This document shows, in pieces, positions 1 to 9,309 of a DNA stretch of 64,000 nucleotides. Within the stretch, counting starts at the first letter, position 1; every line of letters starts with the position of its first letter. Position numbers and translations under genes: made by a program. The notes under the pieces were generated by a model. The model did not search any database and was not told where the DNA came from. It was given only the letters and a program-made list of their open reading frames with translations. The DNA lies in assembly GCA_024509875.1 (NCBI GenBank), contig JAMPIV010005830.1:33501-97500 (forward strand). Reading direction: 5' to 3'. The stretch is from Oreohelix idahoensis (taxonomy: Eukaryota > Mollusca > Gastropoda > Stylommatophora > Oreohelicidae).

Positions 1-916
1 TTCTGGATGCACAACGGTTGGGATTAGACAGTCTCTAGTTCATCCATCTTGCGCCACCGGTAATATGGTGAAATGTGTGACATTCGGTGGGACAGTTGAG
101 ACTTTTCTGACTGCCATAGTCCACATCGCCACAACATTTTTCACTGGTTATATACACGCATGTATGCTCAGAGCGCCTATCGCTGACCTTACTGTCGGAC
201 AGATGCATGGTATAAAGGTGTGTACGCCGGTACAAATTGCTGCTTGGGAACGGCAACATAACCTTACTGCTTCCACATTAACAACTATGCCAAAATCTAA
301 TCATCAGGTACATTCTGCTAATTTGGTGAAATCTTGCAGTATTGATGATACGATTGTTCATCATACTAATTTTGGTGCTTCTTTTAGCCCAGTTCGACAT
401 ACCTCAGTACGTCGTTACTCTAATTTTGACTCTTCTTTAACTACTATTATAGAAGAAGATCCTTCGCTTTCATCTGACACACACAATAACTTTATAGCTT
501 CGACTGAATCTACATCCAGTCACGTTGATTGCAACGTCTTTGCTCCAATGACTAGTGTTTTCTTTGCTACATGTACGAACTTAGTTGTTAGTACATATCT
601 ATACCTTATGAGTTTCTTTACTTTTCTTACTGGGCCGGTTAGCTCAGTATCTTCGTCTTTTACGACTTTTTGTAGTACTTACTGCTTTTCTTTTAAACTT
701 CGACGTAGGTCCAAGTTTACTACTGTCTGTTTTTGCATCTTTATTGTATGCTTCTTGCTTTTTTTCTTTGCCCGGTACACAGGCTATGACGTCACTTCAG
801 CCTGTAAGACGTACGCATTTGTCAACTGCATTTCCTTTGCCTTGCGTAAAATCTCAGATTGTAAGCCATCATTACACACTGCTATTATTCTCAAACACTT
901 TTACCACCCTATATAA
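1..916 (+). CDS. Gypsy-type retropepsin C-terminal part continuing into a Ser/Thr-rich ORF with a membrane segment (partial)
   Basis: The frame is open from the left edge of the window to a stop at 914-916, so the first ATG at 65 is probably not the start. The first residues read SGCTTVGIRQSLV, the motif just after the catalytic Asp of a Gypsy protease; a copy at 25877 reads DTGCTTVGVRQSLV. Further on, PIADLTVGQMHGI fits the conserved end of the same protease family. In known relatives the integrase region follows. Here about 200 residues rich in Ser, Thr, Phe and Cys follow instead, with one strong hydrophobic stretch (CFCIFIVCFLLFFF, about codons 245-260) preceded by basic residues. No RT, RNase H or integrase motif is seen. 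It is probably a deletion derivative; the hydrophobic tail may be chance translation of T-rich DNA or a real membrane protein. Confidence 0.45.
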   Translation, partial: SGCTTVGIRQSLVHPSCATGNMVKCVTFGGTVETFLTAIVHIATTFFTGYIHACMLRAPIADLTVGQMHGIKVCTPVQIAAWERQHNLTASTLTTMPKSNHQVHSANLVKSCSIDDTIVHHTNFGASFSPVRHTSVRRYSNFDSSLTTIIEEDPSLSSDTHNNFIASTESTSSHVDCNVFAPMTSVFFATCTNLVVSTYLYLMSFFTFLTGPVSSVSSSFTTFCSTYCFSFKLRRRSKFTTVCFCIFIVCFLLFFFARYTGYDVTSACKTYAFVNCISFALRKISDCKPSLHTAIILKHFYHPI

Positions 917-2303
917 TTTATGGTTCCAGGTTAGACTGCGCTACTTTCTCTGTTACCCTTTCTCGTGTAACGGAGGAAGGTTTGATTAACATCTTACAGT
1001 GGTCAGAAGTTTACACAGCCACACGCGGTAGGTTAAATTTAAAGTTAATTGTTGCCTTTCATAAAATCCTACCGTTATTAAAATAGAAATTATCATTCAT
1101 TTTTTTCACAGCAACGGCCTTCCCATGAGAACCAGAGTTGATATGTTACGTGATTAAGCTATTACTTTTCAACCTGTTGTATATGTCACCTTGGGCAAGT
1201 TTTCCTGTTCCAGTAAAGACAGAATTTTGCCTCCACACTAGACGATTATGTATCCTCATGCTCACAAGAGTTTTCAAGATCACTGGAGCTATGGATATTT
1301 ATAGTGTATGTTTAGTTTCAGACATTGTATTGCTTCCTTTTTATGCACCATGCCATTGCCATATTGTTCTTGTATGACTGTGTTTGATATAAACATTGAA
1401 CGTGTTACAATTATAGTTATAATGCAATTTAAACTTAGATTATCACTATGATACATTTCGGTTTTGTACTTTGGAAAGGTGTTTTTTTTTTCTGACATTG
1501 TGAGATATTTTTCATTACCCAGCGCTTGATTGTGCGCCAGGGGTAACTATTTGTAGCAGTATTGTTAATTTTGATGTCTATAATAAGTTCATCATTTGTA
1601 CTGCATAAGTTTAGTAACTTGGCTATTATTGCATATTATGCTCTATTTAATTATAGCTTTCTTTGGTAATTTTGGTATATTTTTATATTCGTTGCTGTTT
1701 TATGGTATGCTATCTTGCCATGATTGTATGTATTTATTCAATGCATTGTTTAATGTGAATTGTTATTAGGTTGTATCATTACCTTCTTTCTCTACATACA
1801 TATCTTTGCTTTCTTTCCTTGCTGGTCATCCGTCATTTCATTCCATCTTGTCTTTTTACTTTCCACTGTTTGGTTCATATTTTGTTTCTACTTGCATACT
1901 TTATCTACGTTTCATTGGATTATATTTGCATATTTCTTCTTCATTCTCTAATCATACTTCCATCCTGTTATTGTTAGGTTAATCATATGACTTAACATAA
2001 TGTAATTATTTAGTGCAGATATTAGAATGTTATCGACCTCACATTTTTGTTCGATGTAATTGTAAAAAAAAAAATGATGATATCATTTTTTTCCCCGGAG
2101 GTCAGTGTACTCTGTTAAGTCATATTTTTTGTTAATGGGAGTTAAGCGTTAAAGACTCGTATGGACAGGTCGGATTTTTGTACACACGCTTGTAAGCACG
2201 CTTTTTGTGATGAGATGATTTTTTTTAGTTGGAGGCTTTGTGCCCAGTAATTTTTGAACATAGCTCTACTGACTAATTGTTAGTTTGTTTTTTAAAATAT
2301 GAT
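917..2303 (+). other. AT-rich non-coding stretch, probable 3' untranslated part of the element
   Basis: No coding signal is recognised. Short frames at 1138-1377 and 1760-1977 are low-complexity Phe/Leu/Tyr translations of T-rich DNA. The stretch lies between the protease-bearing ORF and a purine run at 2304, so it is most simply the 3' non-coding part of the same LTR element. Confidence 0.3.
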
Positions 2304-2318
2304 AAAGGGGGAGACGGT

Positions 2319-2955
2319 TGAGCTGAATTGTAGTCTCACGCGGTCAGTTTGCGTATGTGTGATTTTTTACTGAGTTGTACGGAGAGAGGAAAATCTCGAG
2401 ACAGTGCGTTCCTGGCAGGGCTTCGGGATGGTGACTATCCATCTCGCTAGTGTGTTCCAGTGGGGTTTTTTTTTTTTTTGTAAAGGAGAATATTTTATAA
2501 GTACAGAATATATATATATTATCAAAGTGAAGATAGAGGGATATTTACGGGAATGTTGTTCTCCCCGGTGTATTTGTCATACAAAGCCTTGGATTGCACG
2601 CGTTTATTGTTATACTACATTTGTCGTTCAAAGCTTGGATTATGATGGATTATTGATGTACTGCGTTTGTTATTCAAGCCTTGGATTAGTGTGGCTTATT
2701 GTTGCACTGCATTTGTGTTCAAAGCCTTGGATTTACTATGCTGGTTTGTTTATGTATAGTACTGATTATTCAAAACCTTGGAGTAGGTCAGCTCAAGTTA
2801 CGTTATTATGAACCGTGATGTATGCAGTCCCTGTTAACGGATATTTGGATTTACTCACCCGATGCTGTATGTTTATGCTGTGGACTATTTATGCCATGAT
2901 GTCTACGTCACTGTGTCGGTAATAAACTGTGTATAACGTTACCAGTCGTTTCAAC
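2319..2955 (+). mobile_element. Candidate 3' LTR of the left-edge element
   Basis: A polypurine run (AAAGGGGGAGAC, 2304-2315) is followed at 2319 by TG. A polyadenylation signal AATAAA lies at 2921-2926, and a plausible CA end lies at 2954-2955 (...TTTCAACA). Length would be about 640 bp, typical for Gypsy. The partner LTR would be left of the window, so the pair cannot be compared and both ends are inferred. Confidence 0.35.
2575..2790 (+). repeat. Five imperfect direct repeats of about 46 bp
   Basis: The core AAAGCCTTGGATT recurs, with changes, with its GCCTTGG (or variant) at about 2586, 2633, 2678, 2724 and 2775, giving steps of 47, 45, 46 and 51 bp. The spacer is T-rich with a recurring ATTTGT. 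The repeats lie inside the candidate LTR, where such arrays can act as enhancers; that role is a guess. Confidence 0.7.
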
Positions 2956-3202
2956 ATTTCCTGACTCTTACGTTTACTGTGGTGTGTGGTTCCAGTCTGT
3001 GTAGGTATGCCAGAACCCTTTGCATTCGCGTATGTTGACATCCGTAAGCCCGACCTAAGCTGATCGTTGTTATCAGCGTATATACATATATCAGCATTGC
3101 CTTCTTTCCACCACTATAAACTTGACTTAGAAGCAGAAGTATTGGCCAGTCTTAATCTGCTACAAAAAAAAATGTTAAAGAAAATAAACTGGTAACAACT
3201 AC

Positions 3203-4600
3203 AAACTGAGGAAAGAACAAGCAGGATTTAGAAAGAACAGAAGATGTGTAGATCATATATTCACTCTCAAGAACATTATAGAGCAGTGCTCAGAATGGCA
3301 AAGGCAACTTTACATCAATTTCGTTGATTTTGAAGAGGCTTTTGACAGCATACATAGGAACAGTTTATGGAAAATACTGAGGCTTATGGAATTCCAAGCT
3401 GCATAGTGTCAATCATAAAAAGCCTCTATGTCAACTATACGTATAGCGTTGGCCAGAGCAACCTAACCTTTGAGGTGAAGACAGGAGTACGACAGGGATG
3501 CCCCTTATCAACCACTCTATTTTTAACAGTCATAGATTGGGTGATGCGCCAGACAACAGAGGGCAGTCCAAGAGGAATAATATGGACTACATTTTCTACA
3601 TTGGAAGATCTGGAATATGCAGATTTTTTTTATTTTTTTTTCGTACGCCCGCTAATACTCGAGGCGAAATCTCAGGTTATTATTAATGTCTAGCCTGACA
3701 TTGATTTTACGTGAGTATCCCTTTTTTTCTTGTACAGAGACAGGTGTCCCTCGCCATTCAGACAGACACTCGCCGATTTCGGAGGTACCCATTAGAGCTG
3801 GGTCGGCTCAGGAGCCGCCAATCAATGGTCGACGACACTCCTTCAAATGTCCTCGCCAGGTCTCGAGTTAATCCAGTCCAAATCCCGGTCGACGAAAAAT
3901 CCTCAAATGCCGTCGCCCGGGTTTGATCCTGAATCACCCGGTCGTCAGAGCGGTGTGGTAACCACTACGCTAGCGCGGCTCCTCAGATGACATTGCACTA
4001 CTAGCACATTCACATCAACACATCCAGGAAAAAACGGATAGACTTAATAAGTTTAGCCAGCAGGTGGGCTTGAACATCAATTTAAAGAAGTCAGAGGTCA
4101 TGACGCTCAATGTGAGCAACCCTGAGCACATATCAGTAAGGAATCAGCAACTGGTACAGACAGACACCTTCACATACCTAGGATGCATAGTAACACCAGA
4201 CGGCGGGGCAGGCAAAGACATCAACATCAGAATGAATAAGGCAAGAACAGCCTTTTTTAGCCTAAACAACATCTGGAAGTCCTCTCAATACAGCACAAGC
4301 ACAAAATTAAGATTATATCAGAGCTGTGTGCTTTCTGTGCTTCTCTATGGTGCGGAATGCTGGAGAGTTACAGAGAAGGAAATGTCGAAATTGTCCTCTT
4401 TTCACACAACATGCCTAAGAAAAATTCACCGAATCTTTTGGACGAATATACCATCACCAACCAAGATCTGCTTACTCGGAGCAAGCAAGAGGACATGCAC
4501 ACCATCATAACTGGCAGACGCTGGAGCTGGGTTGGCCATGTACTCAGAAGAGACCCCGATGCCATCACAAGAACAGCTATGCTTTGGAACCACTGAAGGA
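3203..4600 (+). pseudogene. Reverse transcriptase of RTE-2 (broken)
   Basis: RT motifs appear in order over several frames: AGFRKNRRCVDHIFTL (fingers, from 3219), NFVDFEEAFDSI (motif A, about 3317-3352), VRQGCPLS (motif B, about 3489), then LEDLEYAD just before the SINE. After the SINE the frame resumes with DIALLAHSHQHI, GLNINLKKSEV (about 4068-4100), FTYLGCIV and LLYGAECWRV. The catalytic FADD/YADD-type motif C is cut in two by the SINE at 3624/3984. Frameshifts near 3360 and 4460 also break the ORF. The known role is target-primed reverse transcription; this copy cannot be active. Confidence 0.85.
3625..3983 (-). mobile_element. tRNA-derived SINE inserted in the RTE-2 RT
   Basis: Read on the minus strand, the head carries an RNA polymerase III A box TAGCGTAGTGG (3962-3972) matching the tRNA consensus, and a B box GGATCAAACCC (3919-3929) matching less well. 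A body without recognised homology follows and ends in an A-rich tail (T run 3625-3641 on the plus strand). The insertion is flanked by CAGAT at 3620-3624 and 3984-3988, a short target duplication; removing it restores the LINE RT reading around motif C. Length is 359 bp. Confidence 0.8.
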
Positions 4601-4964
4601 AAACGAAAGAGAGGTTGATCGAAGACACCCTGGCGGAGGACTGTGGAGGCTGAGATGCAAAGAATGAACCAGAGTTGGGGCACTGTACGAAGGATGGCCG
4701 CCGACCGAGCAAAGTGGAATCAATTTGTTGTTGTCCTACAAGACGCCACTAGGCGTGATGGCCACTGACTGCTTTGACGGTCGGCGGCTAAGGATCAAAG
4801 AAAAGAAGAAAATTACTACAACGTTCAGCATTTCATTTCAATACTTAAGCATAACATGACATTTTTCTAGGACCTAAAGTAATTTACGTATGAACCTGCC
4901 GGATGGACACGCACACATTATGGCAATGATATGATACTATTTTACATCTGTTACTTAAATACAG

Positions 4965-5236
4965 TCCCAACTAAGATGGTTTGGCCATGTCTGCAGAATG
5001 GGAGAAGGTCGGCTACCACGACAAGCATGGGAAACAAAGAGCCAGGGATCCAGACCTCCAGGACGACCCAGAGTCCGCTGGGAGGACAACATTAGACAAT
5101 CTTTGAAGGACCGAGGACTAGAATGGAACCAGGCCAGGAAGAAGACAGCTGATAGAATGGTCTGGCGCTCTCTCTTCCAAACCTCTACACCTCACGGTAG
5201 AAGGGGAACGACTAAGTAAGTAAGTAAGTAAGTAAG
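4965..5236 (+). mobile_element. 5'-truncated RTE-like LINE 3' end with (TAAG)n tail (family RTE-3)
   Basis: A frame to a stop at 5217-5219 encodes a LINE C-terminus: LRWFGHVCRMGEGRLP, then GRPRVRWEDNIRQSL, ending in HGRRGTTK. It is followed by a (TAAG)n tail, typical of RTE elements, which end in short tandem repeats rather than poly(A). A perfect 13-bp target duplication TACTTAAATACAG flanks it (4952-4964 and 5237-5249). A second copy of the family lies antisense at 40412-40747. Confidence 0.85.
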
Positions 5237-5249
5237 TACTTAAATACAG

Positions 5250-6120
5250 GAACACACATTTAACATGTCTAATTTGTATTTATTTAATTTCTCACTCGTA
5301 AGTGTCCACTTAAATCAAAGCATGATGTTCTGTTGTTTGCTGTAACTATGAACTACCAATTTTATTACACAAAAAAATTGCAATGTATTATGGACAATAT
5401 AACAAATAAGAAGAACGCTTATATTAGAATACTTTATTACAAACAAAATACTGTCACAAGAAAAACAGAACTTTTTCTCGATTTTTAACGTTATGTGGCA
5501 TCAGAGATTGGCATTTTCGTTGATAGTAGCAGCTATGAAAAGCTATTACAAATTCATACATCAGCAGTTATTTAAAGTGAACAGCATGAAGTATTCGAAA
5601 TATCCACACGTAACTTATATTGGCGGTCGAAATATCATGTGAAGATTAAAGTGTGAATTCAGCCATTTTTGTCTGGTCTTAAAATATCAGTGAAACTGGA
5701 CGTCTAAGAATGATGTAGGTAACTGATAAGCTTGATACAGCCGTTTTCGTTGATTTTTGCATCCTTGAAAAAAGAAAAACGTAGGTGATACACAATTCAC
5801 ATATTTTAATGACAGAAAGAGACGCAAGCGGAGAATAAAGAGTAATTCAACCAGCATAATTTAGAAACAACAGGGAAATATGCAGGGAAATCCACACGTG
5901 TGTTAGCGGGGCCCGAAAGGTGAGCAACGAATAGTAACACTGTTCCCTACCATGCACGTAATGTAAAAAATTTGAACCAAAAAAAAACTTCAACAAACAT
6001 GGACAAGTCAATTAAGGAAAATAAAACACAACCATCCAAGACAGGGGAAGGTTCTCTTGCAGGTAGGCGTATGATGTAACACAGAGAAAGCCGAAAGGAG
6101 TCTGTGTTGCTGATTAATCT
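5250..6120. other. No recognised feature
   Basis: AT-rich sequence between two LINE insertions. I see no gene, RNA or repeat structure. The last 200 bases may be the 5' untranslated part of the following LINE. Confidence 0.3.
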
Positions 6121-6166
6121 TCTTTCTTCCAGGAGAACCTACATTTGGCAACTGGAATGACGGATA

Positions 6167-7000
6167 TTGAACGAATTAGGGAAAGCGGCACAAGTGGTAG
6201 CAGAAATGGAGGAATATAAGATCGAGGTTCTGGGACTGTGTGAAACAAAGTGGAAGGGCGTTGACAAGAAGAAACTCATCACAGGTGAATTGGTACTGTC
6301 ATTGGCACATAAAAACGAAAGTTCACACCACAGTGAAGGGGCAGCTCTTATGTTATCTAGAGAAGCACAGAAAGCACTCATTGAATGGCAAGCCGTTGGA
6401 TCCAGAATAATAGCAGCTACTTTTAAAAAAAAGTTAAAAATAAATGTAATCGTCATCCAATGTTATATATCAACTAATGACAAAGAAGAGTCTGTGAACA
6501 TTTTATACTAGACAATTTTGATGGGTGATATGAATGCAAAGATAGGTACAGTCAACACCGGCTTTGAAGAAGGCATGGGAAAACATGGGCTAGGAATAAT
6601 GAATGAAAATGGGGAACTATTTTCAAACTTCTGTGCTTCAAATCAACTGACTATAGGAGGAAGCATGTTTCCACATAAGATAATACACAAGGCAACATGG
6701 ATATCACCAGACCATAGAACAGAAAATCAAATTAATCATATATGCATAAACAAGAAGTTTAGATCATCATTGCAGGATGTAACGGTATATAGAGGAGCAG
6801 ATGTGGCATCAGATCACGACCTTCTGATAGCCAAAGTAAAAATTAAACTCATGAGATATGCAACAATGCATGGTTATAGACAACAATTTAATGCAGGACA
6901 TCTAAAAAATCAAGAAACAAGAGACAAATTTACGTTCACAGTATCCAACAAATTCCAAGTGCTCCAACAGCTGGAAGATGTAATGAATACAGAATACTAA
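6167..7000 (+). pseudogene. RTE-1 endonuclease domain
   Basis: This is the AP-like endonuclease that nicks target DNA to prime reverse transcription. Recognisable parts are VLGLCETKWKG (active-site Glu; about 6225-6257), CYISTNDKEE (related LINEs have CYAPTND), MGDMNAKIG (the GDxNA metal and catalytic motif, about 6521-6547) and ASDHDLLIAKVK (the SDH catalytic motif, about 6806-6841). A TAG at 6509-6511 interrupts the frame, and some 20 codons before MGDMN are missing against relatives. The N-terminal TWNVRTL-type start is degraded near 6145-6165. Confidence 0.88.
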
Positions 7001-7401
7001 TGGCACCAAATCAATGAGACATGTGAAGAACTGGGAAAAATGGAACGACAAAAAAAAAAGCATGAATAACAACAGACACCATCAATAAGTTAAAAGACAG
7101 AAAAAAAAGAAAGCAGATTTAAACAGAAGCAAAACCAGAAGTTCCAAAGCCAAGGCTCATGAAGTATAAACAGAAGCAAACAAAGTAGTAAAAAGAAGTA
7201 TCAAAGGAGACAAGAGGAAGTATATTGAGGAGTTGGCAAGAGAGGCAGAAGATGCTGCAGCCAAAGGAATTATGAGAGAACTGTATAACGGCACAAAGAA
7301 GCTAACAAGGAAATACAGGCAAACAAGTTGTCTCATAAAAGACAAGAATGGTAAACTGCTCAGCAATATACAAGAGCAAATGAAGAGGTGAACGGAGTAT
7401 T

Positions 7402-9021
7402 TTGAGGACCTTCTCAATAGACCAGCTCCACAAACCCCCCCCCCCCCCCCCCCCCCACCCCCTACCCGACATCCAACCAGCAGAAGAAGAGCTACAAATT
7501 AATTGTGAAAGACCAACTAAGGGAGAAATAAAGAAAGCCATAACGCTTCTAAGAGATGGAAAAGCGGCTGGACCAGATGACATTTCAGCAGATACCATCA
7601 AAGCAGATATCGATACGGCTGCAGAGATGTTATATAAATTACTTGGTAAAGTCTGGGAAAGGGAAGAGAAACCAGCAGAATGGAAGGAAGGATATCTGGT
7701 TAAGTTGCCTAAGAAGGGAAATTTACAAGAATGCACAAATTATAGAGGAATAATGTTACTATCAGTGCTAGGAAAAGTATTAAACAGGATTATCCTTGAG
7801 AGATTAAAAGAGTTCAAAGAAAAGAAACTGTGAGATGAACAAGCAGCTTTTCGACAAAAAGATCCTGCACAGACCAGATAGCCACTTTGAGAATATAATA
7901 GTTGAACAAAGTCTGGAATGGAATTCACCACTATACATTAAATTTGTGGACGACGAAAAGGCGTTTGACAGTGTAGATAGAGAATCACTGTGGAAATTGA
8001 TGAGGTATTATGGAATTTCCCTGAAGATCATAAATTTAATAAAGAAAATATTTGAGGACGTGACATGCAGAGTTCTTCATGAAGGACAGCTTACAGAACC
8101 GTTTGGGATAAGAATGAGAGTGCGACAGGGATGCCTTTTGTCTCTATTTCTTTCATTACTAGCAATAGACTGGGTTATGAGAACATCGACGACACACAAC
8201 AGAAATAGAATGCAATGGACTCTTGACTAAAAAGTTTTTTATCTAGATTTTGCTGATGACTTGGCTCTTCTGTCCCATAACCGTAATCAGATGCAGGAAA
8301 AAATGAAAATACTCGATGAGAGGTCACAGCAACTGGGTCTGAAAATACACATGGAAAAGACAAAAATAATGAGAATAAATGCAGGTAATGATAACAGGGT
8401 TGAACTTGAAGAAACACCACTACAAGAAATAGAATCGTACACATATCTTGGTAACGTAGCAATATAGATAAAGCTGGAGGGACAGACAGTGATATCAAAA
8501 TAAGAATACAAAAAGCAAGACGAGCTTTCATTGCATTGGGAAATATATGGAGATCGGGAGAAATCGGATCCAACACAAAAATAAGAATCTTCAACTCAAA
8601 TGTCAAGTCAGTACTATTATATGGCTCTGTAACATGGAGAACAACAAAGACAACAATCAAAAAGCTACATACTTTCATAAATGGATGCTTGCGTAGCATA
8701 GAAGGATTAAAATGGTATGACAAGGTTACCAATGTGGAACTGATGACAAGAACCAGACATGTGTCAGTGAAACAAGAGACGAGAAGAAGACGATTGCAAT
8801 GGATATGGCACACATTGAGGAAACCTGTTCATAGCATTACAAGGCAGTCCTTGTTCTGGAACCCCCAGGGCACGAGAGGCAGAGGTAGACCAAGAAGCAC
8901 ACGGAGAAGAGAGCTGGAAGCAGAGTTAAAGATGATGAAGAGAACGTGGAAAAAACTTGAGATGATGGCCCGTGACAGGAAAACTTGGAATGTGTTTGTT
9001 GAAGGCCTATGTCCTGAATGA
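7402..9021 (+). pseudogene. RTE-1 reverse transcriptase and C-terminal region
   Basis: RT motifs are clear across frames: GKAAGPDDISADTIK, LPKKGNLQECTNYRGI, IKFVDDEKAFDSVD (motif A, about 7941-7982), MRVRQGCLLS (motif B, about 8112), FADDLALLSHN (motif C, about 8249-8281), LGLKIHMEKTKIM, SYTYLGNV. The tail has KSVLLYGSVTWRTT, LRSIEGLKWYDKVTNVEL and RGRGRPRSTRRRELEAEL. Breaks include a TGA at 7831-7833, frameshifts near 7850 and 8200-8250, and a TAG after YLGNVAI (8465-8467). A poly-C run lies just upstream at 7434-7456. The antisense 212-codon frame at 8175-8813 is a shadow of this gene. Confidence 0.9.
7434..7465. repeat. Poly-C tract inside RTE-1
   Basis: An almost pure C run (22 C, then A, then six more C) sits in the linker between endonuclease and RT. 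It encodes a proline run in the RT frame (HKPPPPPPPHPLPD). Either a mononucleotide expansion or a sequencing-sensitive site. Confidence 0.8.
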
Positions 9022-9309
9022 ATGAATGAACGATGCAAGGAAATCGGGGTAATTTGTAATATATTAGGGGTAATGGAGAATATTTACATTAAAAAAATTA
9101 TTGTTTTTTATATTTATTGCATTCTAGATAACTGCGCAGTTTTTGCATAACGTGTTCGATTGCATTCAATGATTCGTCAGAAACTAAACGCACTGCCATC
9201 AAGACACTTGTAATTGCTATCATTATATACTGTATAGAATAATGTACATTATATGCCCAAATTATAACTCCGATTGGTTTAAACCAGGTATGTCAAGCGC
9301 TAAACAAAC

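Larger units (their letters stand above)
3180..4810 (+). mobile_element. RTE-like LINE, 5'-truncated (family RTE-2)
   Basis: The segment holds the reverse-transcriptase half of a non-LTR element and its 3' end. It starts inside the RT fingers, so the endonuclease half is missing, as usual for 5'-truncated LINE copies. The 3' end (CACTAGGCGTGATGGCCACT near 4750, then an A/G-rich tail GATCAAAGAAAAGAAGAAAA) recurs antisense at 30640-30710 and in the short insert at 27070-27276. A SINE at 3625-3983 splits it. RTE assignment rests on the LLYG(A)ECW region and the LINE-style C-terminus, which resemble RTE/BovB. Confidence 0.8.
6125..9032 (+). mobile_element. Nearly full-length RTE-like LINE (family RTE-1), inactive
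   Basis: The segment carries, in order, an apurinic-type endonuclease, a basic linker, a reverse transcriptase and the RTE C-terminal region, ending in GLCPE-stop and a (TGAA)n tail at about 9016-9030. That is the normal single-ORF layout of an RTE element, about 2.9 kb. Frameshifts and stops occur throughout. Related fragments lie at 18257-18648 (antisense), 9310-11310, and probably 19226-19380 and 20010-20210, so this was a prolific family here. Confidence 0.9.

Noticed and set aside
65..916. Retroviral-type envelope gene
   Set aside because: Only one hydrophobic stretch is visible, with no signal peptide, cleavage site or fusion-peptide pattern, and the frame begins inside a protease.
2575..2790. 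CRISPR-like array
   Set aside because: Repeats are imperfect, spacers are not distinct from repeats, and the setting is a eukaryotic LTR element.
3915..3983. tRNA gene on the minus strand
   Set aside because: The A box is good but the B box is degenerate and no cloverleaf with a clear anticodon arm could be drawn. It sits at the head of a SINE with tail and target duplication.
8175..8813. 212-codon minus-strand frame
   Set aside because: Antisense shadow of the RTE-1 reverse transcriptase, with no domain of its own.
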